Source of the DNA: Bombardia bombarda
Lineage: Eukaryota; Ascomycota; Sordariomycetes; Sordariales; Lasiosphaeriaceae
Reading direction: 5' to 3'
Length of the DNA: 64,000 bases
Assembly: GCA_030512295.1 (NCBI GenBank)
Contig: JAULSR010000014.1
Span: 146,501 to 210,500 of the forward strand
How positions within the stretch are numbered: the stretch's first letter is position 1; each line of letters opens with the position of its first letter. Below are positions 22,240 through 34,842 of this stretch, piece by piece. Position numbers and translations under genes: made by a program. The notes beneath the pieces were generated by a model, which had not been told where the DNA came from, did no database searches, and was given only the letters and a program-made list of their open reading frames with translations.

Positions 22240-22428
22240 CATACACTCCAGCCCTGGTTTAATTGTTAGCTTGGTTCTTATACTACTCAACAGCAACAAC
22301 AGCTCTATTCAGTAGATGCTTTTTAATTTCAAGAGAATAGGCCGTTTGGTCGTGAGGTTTGGCAGTTTTGACCGGGACCTTGGTCTCCAGAAGCGAGCTA
22401 ACAATTAAACCAGGGGCTGGAGTGTATG
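22240..22428. mobile_element. 189-bp inverted-repeat element (MITE candidate)
   Basis: The arms are 22240-22271 (catacactccagccctggtt, then taattgttagct) and 22396-22428, reverse complements apart from one extra base. A TA lies near each outer end (TA-cactcc .. ggagtg-TA), as Tc1/mariner-type target sites would give. The interior is anonymous and non-coding. Confidence 0.6.
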
Positions 22429-22837
22429 GGGCGTGGGACGCAAACTGCAGGTCTAAACTGCCTCCCTCTGCCAACCTAACCACCACTGGCTACCTCAGCC
22501 ATCCCGACATTCAGTCCCAATGAAGCACGGAATACGAACATGTCTTGCTCTCTTGCCAGGATGCACAACGATACTCACGATAATCATCAAGTCAGTCAGT
22601 CAGTGTCTTCACGTCACACTTTTGTTTAATACCTAGAACATCATTTGAGGTATCGGGTACCGACGCGCCCGCCCCTGCTGCTTGGGCACCGCGGGTCTCT
22701 GGATACCCGCTCTCCACCGCTGTGCTGTTCTGTGGTGTCCCTGCAGCTAAGCGCCGCCCATGCCAAAACGGGTTCGAGGTACCTGGGCATGCATAGGACG
22801 GACGGACGGTGTGCACGATTGAAGGTTGAACAGAGAC

Positions 22838-22929
22838 AGACAAACCAGCAAATCTCAAGAAGACAAACCAGCAAATCTCAAGAAGACAAACCAGCAAATC
22901 TCAAGAAGACAAACCAGCAAATCTCAAGA
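22838..22929. repeat. 23-bp repeat, 4 exact copies
   Basis: The unit begins agacaaaccagcaaatctca; four perfect copies lie just downstream of the ATP sulfurylase gene (which runs on minus). Confidence 0.95.
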
Positions 22930-23001
22930 ACAAAAAACCAGACCATTATCTATGTCCACGCTGCATCTAGAACTACAGGATAGATAGACCTGGGTCCTCC
23001 C

Positions 23002-24636
23002 CTAGAATCTGTCCAACAGACCCTGGCTCTCCAGAAGCAGGACAATCTGGTGCACAATCGAGCGCACGCTCTGCTTCTCGCAGTCAACAACCAGGTCGGG
23101 CTTGGCCGGGGTCTCGTAGGGGTCGTCGACGCCGGTGAAGCCCCTGATCTCGCCGGCGCGCGCCTTCTTGTAGATGCCCTTCTTGTCCGTCTTCTCGCAG
23201 TGTTCCAGCGGCGTCGCCACGTGGACGAGGTAGAAGTCGCCGTACTTCTCGACCAGCTCGCACGCGTTCTCCCTCGCCGCCTCGAAGGGGGCGATCGGGG
23301 CCGCGATCACGGCGGCGCCAGACCGCGTCAGCTCCGAGGCGACGAAGGCGATGCGCGCAATGTTCTTGTCGCGGTCCTCGCGGCTGAAGCCCAGCTCCGA
23401 CGACAGCTCGCTGCGGACCGTCTCGCCGAGCAGCATGGAGACGGAGCGGCCGCCCTGCTGGTTCAGCGTCACCTGCAGCGCGCGCGCCACCTGGTCCTTC
23501 CCGCTGTTCTGGTAGCCCGTCAGGAAGACGGTGAAGCCCTGCCGCGACCGCGCCGGGTGCGACTCCCGCAGCACCCTGACGACCTCGGGATACGAGAACC
23601 ACTCGGGGATCTCGCGCCCGCTGCGCAGGCGCGCCCGCAGCTCCGTGCCCGAGATGTTGAGCGTGCGCACCCCCCCGGGGATCTCGTCGACGGGCGCGTA
23701 CTCGTCGCTGTCGGGCAGGTACGTCATCATCTGGAAGGGCACCACCTGGATGCCGAGCTCGCCGCGGTACTTCTCGACGGCGTGCTGGGCATCGTACGGG
23801 CCGTAGAAGTCGACGCCCTTGCTGTTCTTGCCCGGGCCCGCGTGGTCGCGGCCGACGATGAAGTGCGTCGCGCCGTGGTTCTTGCGGATGATGGCGTGCC
23901 AGATGGCCTCGCGGGGGCCGCCCATGCGCATCGCCAGGGGGAGCAGGCCAAGCACCGCCATGCCGTTGGGGTATCTCGGCAGGAGCGCCTTGTACACACG
24001 CACGCGGGTGAAGTGGTCGATGTCGCCCGGCTTGGTCAGCCCCACGACGGGGTGGATGAGCACATTGGCCTGGTGTGACCGAGCAGCGCGGACCGTCAGC
24101 TCTCTGTGGGCGCGGTGCATGGGGTTTCGGGTCTGGAAAGCGACGACCTTGGACCAGCCGAGCTTGTCGAAGTGGGTGCGGAGCTCGGCGGGAGAGTCTG
24201 GGAGAGAGAAGAAGTTCTTGGGTCAGTTTCCCCCAAGCTCAGCAGCAACGCCATTCCCACCCAACAAGGAAGAATGAAGGAAACTACTCACATCGCAGGT
24301 CCACGAAATCATAATGCTGAAGCTTGTTGACAGCCTCCAGCTTGCCTCCCACATAAAAGTCCTGCGCAGTGCTGAAGAGATGCTTCACGGCCGGATGCTC
24401 CTCGTCGCCCCCGAACACATCATTGGCCTCAAGCTGCCTGGTGGCTGTGTCAGTTATGCTTGGGCTGTTACCAATTGCCATGGAGCGACGCGATGGAGCG
24501 ACGCGATGGAGCGACGCGATGGCGCAACGCTTGGCACCGACACGACACCCCACGACACCACCCCACGACACACTGCACACACTGGCACACACTGCACACA
24601 CTGGCACACACTGCACACACTGCACACACTGCACAC

Positions 24637-24667
<31 letters not shown>

Positions 24668-25167
24668 TTACTTGTCGGGCTTGTAGACGTCCTCGATCGT
24701 AAGGATAGCCAAGTTCCGGTCATCGCGGAAATCGCGCAGGGTGATTCTGGCGCCGGGCGTCACGCTCAGCTCATCGATGGTTTCCTGCGACACGTCGAGC
24801 GTGATGGGCATGCTGAAGAGAGCGCCATCGGCGAGACGGTTCTCCTTGACAACTCTGGAAAGGGAGGTGGAACCAGCTGTGTTAGTAACTGACAAGGAAG
24901 GACATAAGAAAACAACCCGATCGCTTGGGGGGGGGGGGGGAAACAAAACATACCCATTGTAGTCCTTCTCACTCATGAAACCTGCATGTTACCCAATTGA
25001 TCATCAGTCTTTTTTTTTTTGCCTTTTTATCCCGCCATTGCGCATTGGAACGGGAGCCGAGGAATGGAATGGTGATCGCGGGGTCATGCGAGCCCCACCA
25101 TGGGCATGGATGGGTAAGAGAGGGCGGGAAACAGATAATGGGACAATGGCGGCGCCGCCTTTCCCCC

Positions 25168-25199
<32 letters not shown>

Positions 25200-25402
25200 A
25201 AACTTAAAAAAATTATGAGGAAACCCAACATACCCTCGAGGGGGGAGAAACCGCCATTGAGGAGCAACTCGAGGTCGCAAAGCTGGCGGTCGCTGAGGAC
25301 AAGTGCCGGCAACGTCTCGGCTTCTGTCGAGAGCTCTGCGTGACGAGGGAGATCGCGCGCAAGGAGGTCCTTGAGCACGCCGCCGTGGGGAGTGTTGGCC
25401 AT
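23002..25402 (-). CDS. met3: ATP sulfurylase (sulfate adenylyltransferase)
   Basis: Makes adenosine 5'-phosphosulfate and PPi from ATP and sulfate, the first step of sulfate assimilation. Five exons: 25234-25402, 24954-24981, 24672-24854, 24292-24437 and 23002-24197. All junctions are GT..AG with phases that agree, giving 573 aa, the length I recall for Penicillium ATP sulfurylase. The start MANTPHGGVLKDLL matches the family. The active-site loop QTRNPMHRAH falls at 197-206 (Q197, R199, N200, H203, H206), with GRDHAGPG further on. The C-terminal third (about 395-573) is the APS-kinase-like domain of filamentous fungi (GYQNSGKD), which in this family binds PAPS as allosteric inhibitor rather than acting as a kinase. 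Intron 1 holds poly-C/poly-A, intron 2 a C14 run and intron 3 a CA repeat. Symbol met3 follows yeast usage. Very secure. Confidence 0.97.
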
Positions 25403-26562
25403 CTTTGCTGTTTTGTCTTTGTTCTTTCTTTCGTTCGTGCTTCTTTTCTTCAACGGTAGAAACTTGCACCGAAAGATGGTCAACAGGCGGGATGGGGATG
25501 GATGTATAGTATAGAAGAAGAAGAAGAAGAGAAAGAAGGGAGCAAGAAGCAAGCAGCAGAATACTACAACACGGAGCAAGGCACGGGGGGGGGGGGGAGC
25601 GGAGCTGCCAAAGTACTTTCAAACATTAATCGCTTGAGACAACATGCCCTCAAGCTCTAATATATCCGGGGTACCTAGGCCGGTACTTAGGTAGGTTGTC
25701 TTTTTTACGTATTGCGTGCTCATGTTCCCTGCGTACCTGATCACTTTATCTGATTACATATTACATAACCCTTTCCCTCGACGCCAAAAGGCAAAGTAAC
25801 CACCAACCCGTGCCGAGCCCCAGGGCAAAGCAAAGCGACCAAACGGGCCCAAGCCGTGGCGACTAATAGTTAAGAAAGTATCTTTTGGCTTGAAACAACT
25901 ACCGGTTGGTACTTTTGGCCACCACCGCGGTTTATCAAGAGCAAAAATAAAAAAAAAACCACCTTACCTTATTCGTGTTACCGATCACCTCATGGGAGAC
26001 AGCGGGGCCTTGGGATGTGAGATGACAGCCGCCTGCCGGCCCTTGAATCGGAACGGCGGGGTATGAGACGCTGCCAAGCCGGTGCCAATGACACAGAAAA
26101 AAAAGTTGGCGGCTTTTAGCTCGAATGACGTGCTCAAGGCAATCCCCCCTAACTGGTGTGGGGGGGGAACGGCTGCTTCGGGTCTCTGTGCCACATAAGG
26201 CTTAGGTAATCCTTGGACAAACAAATATCTGCTCCTCTATTCCTCTATCATTTCCCGATAATGACTTCAAACTGATACCACACAAACTGATTGTATTATT
26301 ACCGAGTCTATCTGGAACTGCCCAAGCTTTTTTTGCCATTTGGCTACACATGCCATGGCATAATAATGAAGTTCAAATATATCTTTTTGCTTTACTACGC
26401 AAGCTAAATAGATCAGCAAAAAAAATGCAGAAGCAATATTCTCATGCCCTGCTGGCTGCTTCGACACTGAAAGAGCCAAGTCAGCTCCCCTGGCTCTAGA
26501 TAACTTCTGTGGCCAACAGTCAAAAGAAGATATGTCCCCCCCCCCCCGATGAGCAGCCTGGC
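25403..26562. other. Intergenic, no gene
   Basis: The promoter and 5' UTR of ATP sulfurylase (divergent side), with a G12 run at 25587 and a TAGG/GGTAC-rich patch at 25667-25695. The 3' flank of the mucin-like gene follows. A C10 run lies at 26537. Confidence 0.6.
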
Positions 26563-29500
26563 TCAATCGGTAAGAGGAAGATCACTATGGTTATGATGAT
26601 GATCCAGTGGTCCTTCTCCAGAGTCAATCGGGTTAAAGGTGGGCGCTGTCGTGGTATATCCGGTTGACGAACTGCTCGACAGCAAAGTCAATGACCCACC
26701 ACCAGAGTGTACAGTAGACAAGGTCTCGGTCAAAAGTGTTGTCAGACTTGGCGATGCTACTAAACCATTATGTGTCAGTGCCTGTCTTCTTTTTGGGGAA
26801 CTTTCTTCTTCGACTATGCCTTACCACCAATACCTGTCCCAGTGCTGATGCCGGCGCCAGGGCGGGTGCTCGAAGTTGTGTTGAATAACCATGGCAGAGT
26901 ACTACTACTGGCACTGGATACCCGACTGGATATACGAGTCACAAATGTGGTCTCGTTGCAGGATTGGGTCGAATTAGAAATGTTTGTCGGGCCGCCGACT
27001 TCGCCTGTCCCCGTCGCTGAAGCTATGGTTCCTGAAACAGTATCCGTAGTGTTACATGGTGTTGTTACTGGAGGCGGCGGCGCTTCTTCTGTGCAGGTAG
27101 TAGTATCCCACGGTATACTACTGATGTTGCTGATTGGGTATGGTGGCGAGGCGGTGCTGATACTTGGTATTACGCTATTCTGGCCGGTCGAAATGCCAGA
27201 CGGGCCCATAGAACCACCGGTTATGGGTATGCTTGTCGTCAAGAATGATGAAGCTGTCGTCGGTGTGCCCAACCTGCTCGACGAATACTGAGTGCTGCTT
27301 GGAGGAGGGTGGCTGCCGGTTGGAGTGGGATATGAACTTGAATTGAGGATGGGATATGGAACAGAAGTAGAGAAGGATGGTGCTGTAGAAGCAACTGGCC
27401 CTGGGCTAGAGCCGGAAACCAATGACTCTGAGGGAGAAGAAGAGACACCAGTCGGTCCACCGCCGGACAATGTCGAGTTCGATGTCGGGTATGGCACTGA
27501 GCTGGAAAAGATTCCACTGGATGACTGTGGCTGACCTGTTGTATAAGGAGATGAAGTCTCTACTGGCCCAGAGGTGGCTGCTGAAATTGTTCCGTTAGAG
27601 GTTGCTGAGTTATACATTGGGCTTGATGGGATAGACGATATGCCAGTTGGCGTCACAGTATTTTCTGTAACACTTGCCAGAGTGCCTGTCCCTGACCCAG
27701 TCGAAACGCCAGTGGGACCAGGGCCACTCCAAGAACTTGAGTTCGAGAAGGGATACGGCACTGAACTTGGTTGGGAAATGAAACTTGATGAAGCTGGTCG
27801 GCCTGATCCTGAACCAAAGGAGCTTGCAAACGCTGTCGTAGTACCCAATGATGGAGCAGCACCTGATGGTGATGCAGTGCCGGATAGTGGCGAACTCCAA
27901 GAAATATTGCTTGTCACTGGATATGGCACTGAGCTTAGCGTAGGGGGTGGCTGAATTGAAGACCCAGTACCAAGGCTGGTAGATGACAGGGAGATGCTTG
28001 CTCCAACACTTCCAGTTGCCAAATATGTGGTGGTCCTTGATTGAGGATATGGCACTGTACTTGTCGTTTCAGTTACAGATGTATTGAACCTTGTCGTCAA
28101 TGAGCTCGGATATGTCAAAGTCGAATGCCCAGATATTGTTCCGGTTGGGCCCAGAGTTGAACTGATATTCGTGATTGGGTACGGGACAGAGCTCGTGGGG
28201 CTGGACTCAGTAGTTGAAAGGCCGGTAGTTGACAACCCAGCTGAGGGGCTGGAAGAAAAGACACTACTTCCACTTGCTGAGTAAGGCCCTGTCGGCGGCC
28301 CCGTGGTTGAACTTTGGTTTGAGAGCGGATACGGAATAGAGCTCCCTGAGCTTGGTGGGAGCGTCGATAGTCCGCTTTGAAGACTCGAAGTAGCGATCAC
28401 CGTTTGGCTTGCTGGCAGAGTTCCACTTGAGCCTAGTATCGACGTTGAGTTTGGGAAAGGGAAGGGAATGGAAGTCGATGATGAGGCAGATGGAATGGGG
28501 AAACCGGTTCCAGAACTTGGTATAGATGGTATTCCAGAGCCTGGAATGGACGACGTGGTGCTCGCATTGGAGAAAGGGTAAGAAACAGAACCCGTGGCCG
28601 CATGTGAAGAAGTTATAGAGATCCCAGTGCTCGAGTTGGTGACTGGATAAGGGGCATAACTCGTGGCTGTAGGTTGAGTTGTTATAGGAGTACCTGTACC
28701 GGAGCTTGGGAACGGAATTGTGCCTGAGCTTGCCAGAGGACTGGTGATACTCGTGTTGTTAGTGATAGGATATGGAATTGAGGTCCCCGAGGACCTTGAA
28801 GTAACTGGATAGCCAGTGCCCGAATTTGGACCGGATGACAGTCCCGATCCCACTGTAGGCGCCGAGGTGCTCACGTTTGTGAGAGGGTACGGCGTATAGC
28901 CCGTGGTGATGGATGGGGAAAGCGGGATGCCCGTGCCAGAACTTGGAGGAGGAGATATGACTGAGATTGTCTGAGAGGCAGTGGCACTCGCATTCGTAGT
29001 CGAAAATGGCACAGAGGCTGATTTGGCTGGTGATGTTGGAATGCCTGTCCCAGAGCCTGGGGATAGGTATGTCCCAGAGCCTGTAAAAGGCGTCGCGGTA
29101 CTTCCGTTTGTGATCGGATATGGAACAGAGCTCCCCGATTGTCCCAAAGTAATCGGTAGACTTGTTCTAGAACTCGGGAGAGAAATCGTGCCCGACCCGC
29201 TCAAGGGTATTGTGGTAGTTCTATTGGTGGGTAGCTGAGAAGCATAACTTCTTGAAGGAAGTGGTAGGCTTGTCCCAGAGCTTGGGGAGGCAGTCGGCTC
29301 TGAGCCGGTGATAGAAGCCACAGTGCTGGTATTTGAGAGCGGGTAAGGAGCAGAACTCGGTCTCAGGCTGCTCACAGCCGTCCCACGACTTGACGACTGG
29401 GAAACACTAGCTGTCAGGCTAGTTAAGTTTGCTGCCGAAGACGAGGAATATGTGGCTGATGGTCCGGTAGCTGTGGTAACCGTCCCTGTGGTAACCGTCC

Positions 29501-32500
29501 CTGTGGTAACCGTCCCTGTGGTAACCGTCCCTGTGCTGAGCAAAACACCAGATCCGCTGATGAGTGGTGAAGTTCCAGCCGGACCAGCTGAAGAGGTGAT
29601 GTTTGGCAATGGATATGGCATGCTTGTTGAATATGGTGCCGTAGCCGTAGCCTGCCCCGTTTTGTTGATCGACGAAGACCGCGGTGTGTAAAAAGAGGAC
29701 GTCTGTTGATTGGAGCTGCTGATCCCAGTGCCAACGGAACCAGGAGCGGAACCAGGAGCTGAACCGGAAATAGTCGAGGAATTGCTAGTCGGGTAAAGTG
29801 GTGACCCTGTTGGTGCGATGGAGCTTGCAGAACCGCTATTTCCGGCTGTAGTCAATGGAATTCCCGACGTGCCAGGTACTGAGGTCGAGAAATTCGAGAA
29901 TGGTATGGGCGCCGAGGGAAGACTTGCTGCTGAACTTGGACTCGGCAAAGTTGGGAGGATCGGGCCAGACGGCCCACCCCTTGTACCAGTCCCAGGCGCT
30001 GAGGAAGTAGAGTTTTGAAGAGGATACGGTGTCGACGATATTGAGGGAGATTGACTCGTAGTTCCTGTCCCTGCGGTTGTGATCTCGCTTGAAGCTGTGC
30101 CGGTGGGACCTGGCGGACTGGTAGAGGAGTTGGTCAAGGGGTATGGAGTGCTCGAACCTTCTGAGGCACTGATAGATCTTGTTCCGCTCGAGGCCCCGGT
30201 TGACAATATGATACTTGTGGCCGAGAGTGGGAAGGACAGTGATGTTGTCGATGAGATAGTGCTCGACGGTAAAGTCCCAACGCCACTGGTTGTAGGACTA
30301 GTAGCGTTTGAGAGAGAATACAACGACGAAGAATTGCTAGGGGACGGTGAGTTCGAAATGAAACTTGACGCGGTAGTTACAGGCGCCGTAGTTGGAGCCG
30401 TCGGCCCGGTTGCAGATGTAGAATTTGTGAGCGAAAATGGACCGCGTGAAGACGTGGATATCGGAAGGGCGCTCATGGGAGACGAAGTCAGGAGGCTTGA
30501 GCTTGCTGCTTGTGTTGTTCCACTGCCTGTCTGGCCCAAGAAGGTTTCTGTTGAATTGGACGTGGGATAAGGCGCAGAGATAGGCTGTGATGTGCCAATT
30601 GATGTTGCTGGTGGTGACAGCACAGGCAGAGATGTGCTATGTGTAGTATTGAATGCAGAAGCCGACGGTAGCGGAGCAGTTGAAAAGGTCACAGAAGCAG
30701 TGTGTTCAGCACCGCCAGAGCTCGATCCTGCTGTGAAACTGGCACTTGGAATAGTGCTGTTTGGCAAAGGATATAGAGTGCTAGATCCAGCAGGCTGTGT
30801 AGATAAAACCGGGGCCTGGGTTCCATTACCTGATATAGAACTGCTTGTGTTTACAATCGTCGAGTACACAGAGCTTGTTGTCGGATAAGGCGCCGATGAG
30901 GATGGCAAGCTCGTCTCAGGCACAGTACCTGAGCTTGGTATGACTGTTGAGATAGATCCATTGGGCGAAAATGGGGATGTCAGGCCAGAAGACGGGAATG
31001 TTGAAGAGATTGAGATATGTACTGAACTGGCTGAGGTTATAGCTGAAACAGACCCATTTGTCACTGGAAAAGGAACCGACGAGGACCCAGCAAAGGAAGT
31101 CGGGGGTATGGATGTGCTTGAATATGGACCGGTCCCGGTCAAGGTAGGTGCCACTGTGGCATTTGATAGTGGAGCCACAGATGACAGCCCGGACACCGAC
31201 ACAGGCGTTTGGCTAGAGCCGGAATAGACACTAGAACTATTTGTGGTTCCAGAGGCAGACGAAACAGTGCTGTTCAGGATAGGATATGATGTCGAAGATA
31301 CACCGAGGGCTGATGTAGGCGGAGAGGTCGACAAGCTTGGCAGTCCCCCAGTGAGGTTATTGCTGATGGTCGAAGTTGGACCCGGAATTGACGAGTTGGA
31401 TGCACTAGGCCCAGTACTCGCGGCGCTTGTTGAGCCCCCGATTGGCACTGACGAGTTTGATGACGGGAATGGGGCTGAGGATGGCCTCGGTGATGTGGCA
31501 GTATACGGAACACTTGAAGAGGCGGCGCTGCTGCTGCCTACCGCCTCAGCAGAACCAGTTGTTGAGCCACTAATGTTAACACTTGGTGGAATGGTCAGAG
31601 ATGAAGCATTCGCTGAACTCGTCAAGGGCAGCGTCGTGCTCGCGATGGGAAGAGTGGTTCTGTTTGTAGTTACAATACTCGGGTAAGTCGAGGAGCTCAA
31701 AGTCAGCGGAGATGTGGTGGATGAGCTGCGGGTGGATGTATTTGATAGTAGGCTACTTTGACTCGTTGGTCCAGCACTGGAATACAAGGACGAGTTTGTT
31801 GTTGTCGGGTAAGATACTGTGGAAGACAGAGAAGACGAAAGCTCCGTATTGGGCTCCGTACTAACGCTAGAAGCCGAAGTTGGTGTCGTTAAAGCAGAAC
31901 CAATGGGACCTGCTGTACTTGGAATCCCAGAGCTTGAATTCGTAACAGGAAACGGTGGAATTGTCGACTCTGCAGAAGAACTGCTAACAGACCCAGAGAT
32001 AAACGTGCCGGATGGGCTGATGGTCGGCAATGAGGAGTTACCAGCGGTCAACGTTGTTGAAGATGTCCCGGCTATTGACGTCCCCGAGCTTGGAGGAATC
32101 GGAGGATGTATTGTAGTAAGTGACGAGTTTACGCTCGTTGAAGAAATCGGTGGTAACCCGCTGGACCCAACCGGACCTGATGTAAGAGTTGATGTACCAG
32201 AACTTGATATCGGACTGCTGGCAAAAGAGGTCGAGTTGGTGACGGGAACTGTGGTTGGGACGCGAGCAGAGGAAGTTGAATGGGTGAGGGGTCGCGGCGT
32301 TCCCTGGGTTGCTGTTTGCTGCGAACGAGACGGACTCGAAAAGGTCGTAAGATTTCCAGCCGAAGTGGTGGTCGAGATGCTATTCGATGCGGTGTTCGAC
32401 GTTATGAGAGGCGCTGTACCAGAAGAAGGGGACGAAACTGAGCTTTGGTTTCTGGACGACGGTAGAATTGAGCTCAAACTCGACCCAGGTGCCAGTGGTG

Positions 32501-33735
32501 TAGTTCCCATACTTAAATTTGTACTCGGACTGGGCACTACAGACGATGAGTATCTGGAAGACGCTGTCTCTTGAGTTGCGGTTGTCGAGGCCGTCAGGGA
32601 CGGGGTAAAGGTAGGTAAAGCACCTGATGAGATATTTGCTGTTACAATCGATACTGAACTAGAAGTCTGACTGGTAAAACCAGATTGTAAAAAACTGCTA
32701 TTGGCTGTTGATGATAATGAAATGGGACTGTTGGTCAGGGAGCCTACAGACGTAGGGGATGAGTTGCCTGCTGTAGTGCTGTTCAGGGTGGGCAGCTCCG
32801 TTTGTGTAAACGAGTTGCTCAAACTTGATGAACTGCTACTGAACAGAGCTGGTGTGGTTGATATGATACTCGAGCTAGGCACCGAAGTACCAGATGAGAT
32901 ACCAGAAAGAATACTTGACTGCGTAGTAGAGTTTACTGCAGTACTGGGATACAACCCTGAAGTCGACCCCGGGGGGGTGGTGCTTGATATGTCGAATGAA
33001 GGTGTAGAAGCTGTTGTTGAATTGCTGGATAATGACAATGCAGTTGATCGAATATTATTGGATATTGAGGAGCTCCCAGGGGTAACACCGATAGATGATG
33101 AAGGAAGAATACTTGGAATCCCTGAAGTGGTGACAATAGAAGAAGTGCCGCTCTCGGTGGAACTTTGACCGGTCCCGGGCAAAATAGAACTCGAATTTCC
33201 GGTCAACGGTGCCGTCGTCGAGGAAATCTCAATGGATGACGATGGCAGTGGCAGTGGCAGTGGCAGTCCACCAGTGGTGCTGCTGCCAACAGCATTTGTA
33301 ATTGAGGTTCCAGAGATAGACGACGACAGTGAACCGGAAACCTGCGAGGAGGAGACCACCGAAGACAAACTGCTTGAGGACTGGGATCCATATCCTGTAA
33401 TCACTTGTCAATATATATCTTATCCGGATCGCTGTGGCTACGGTGAGATAGGCTGAATGTATCTTACCTTTGCTAGTCGACTTGGATGTTTTGATGGACG
33501 ATGTCTTGTGTGGAGGTGGCGGAGGTGGGTAACCGTAAGGGGGGTAGGTGTATGCCTTCTCCTCTGGAACCGGACCACCGTAGAGGTCATATGGAGGCTC
33601 TACAATGTCGTCTCGTCTACCAATGGCCCGTCGTAGGCGTGTCCACAGGCCATTCTGCTGTGCCAGCGCTCCAGGGAGAACATCCACGATGGCTGGGGCT
33701 AACAAAAGGCCCACAACAACCGACAAGACCCTCAT
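26563..33735 (-). CDS. Giant secreted mucin-like Ser/Thr/Pro repeat protein
   Basis: Three exons: 33468-33735, 26825-33394 and 26563-26759, with 73-nt and 65-nt introns and matching phases, give 2344 aa. The last exon is my addition: the second exon's frame hits TAG at once, but a GTAAGG donor before it and a TTTAG acceptor join it in frame to a Ser/Thr-rich 65-codon tail. I start at the ATG at 33735, not 33765, because it begins a signal peptide (MRVLSVVVGLLLAPA, cleavage near ALAQQ). Residues 30-90 are a non-repetitive Tyr/Pro domain. About 2200 residues follow of Ser/Thr/Pro/Gly with a recurring (A/V/I/T)PYP-x-x-N-(S/T)-S module, 25-35 copies, each placing an N-glycosylation sequon. No transmembrane or GPI-type tail is visible; the C-terminus is His/Asp-rich. 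Likely a heavily glycosylated wall or adhesive secreted protein. Function not established. Confidence 0.8.
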
Positions 33736-33939
33736 GCTGAGATTGAGGCCACTATAGTCAGGCACAGCCAGACAAATTCTGATCGTCTAGTAGACCTCAA
33801 GGTCCGTGGCGCCGCCGCTAGATTCGTAATGTGAGGTGTTGCGATAAGTCAATATGTAAAACTAATGAACCAAGGTCGAGTAGAGGGGCCCAAGGAGCGT
33901 AACGAACGAATGCTCTTGCACAACGGCTCGCCAGAAATC

Positions 33940-34031
33940 TGAAAATAACGAGAGCAGAAATAACGAGAGCAGAAATAACGAGAGCAGAAATAACGAGAGC
34001 AGAAATAACGAGAGCAGAAATAACGAGAGGA
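33940..34031. repeat. 16-bp repeat (aataacgagagcagaa)
   Basis: About 5.5 near-perfect copies some 200 bp upstream of the mucin-like start. Confidence 0.93.
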
Positions 34032-34738
34032 ACAGGGCGGGCGGTGGTGAAAGGTCCTTTGCTCCTGGAGAACCTATCTGTGATGAAACAGGACAGAGGA
34101 AGGAACGGGAGAAAGGACATAAAAGGCAGCACGCGAGACGAGGGGGAGGTGTAATGGCAGATATAGAAGGAGCGACCCATTATCTTGCCCAGGAGATTAT
34201 TCTCCGTCACCTCATTCGAGGACGCGCTGGGTCGTTCCATGCAAAGTAGGAGCGCGCCAGCATCTACATCATACCCTGTTCTACGCGTTATCGATTGTTA
34301 GTCTACGTTGTGCGAGAAGGTGAGTCGCCCTAACTGGGACAATACCTGAAGGAAAGAGCTTCTCTTAATTAATATGCGAGCCTGCCACGGGCGAAACCTA
34401 GGTCTCGGCTTCGGGGAACAGATTGGAGGGACAAAGTGTGGCGCCATCATGGGCGGACCAGATAGAGTAGGTAAGGAAACTGCGTCCGGGGAGGCGGTTG
34501 GAGGCCCCCCCCCCCCCTTTTCGTGAAGGGAGTGCGGATGCGGAGGCAGGTAGGCAGGCTCAGAACCGGGAGGGACGCGTCGAGGGACACGAGATACAGG
34601 ACCTGAACCTGAATGGGGTGGGGGTGGTGGACTGGAGCATCCGAGGCCGCGAAAGTTGCAGTACTTTCCAGTACCCCATCAAGCCACCTCAATGTTCAAG
34701 GCTTTTACTCCACGCGGTATGCACTTTTTTCCAACATC

Positions 34739-34842
34739 AATCCATCTGCCATCTGCCATCTGCCATCTACCATCTGCCATCTGCCATCTGCCATCTGCCA
34801 TCTGCCATCTGCCATCTGCCTTCTGCCATCTGCCATCTGCCA
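34739..34842. repeat. 7-bp repeat (ccatctg)
   Basis: About 14 copies with rare tacc and ttct variants. Confidence 0.93.

Larger units (their letters stand above)
21575..23001. other. Intergenic: promoter of 995-aa gene, TIR element, repeat
   Basis: 21575-22100 is the leader and promoter of the minus gene, with repeats of gattgctggttcgcactgg. The 22240-22428 inverted-repeat element and the 22838-22929 minisatellite follow. No gene is seen. Confidence 0.6.

Noticed and set aside
26550..26640. tRNA-like A-box (tggctcaatcggtaagag)
   Set aside because: No B-box or cloverleaf follows, and the segment overlaps the last exon of the mucin-like gene.
33818..34240. 140-codon minus ORF with LVISA repeats
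   Set aside because: The repeat is a 16-bp array that codes by chance; it lies in the mucin-like gene's upstream region and has no homologue I know.
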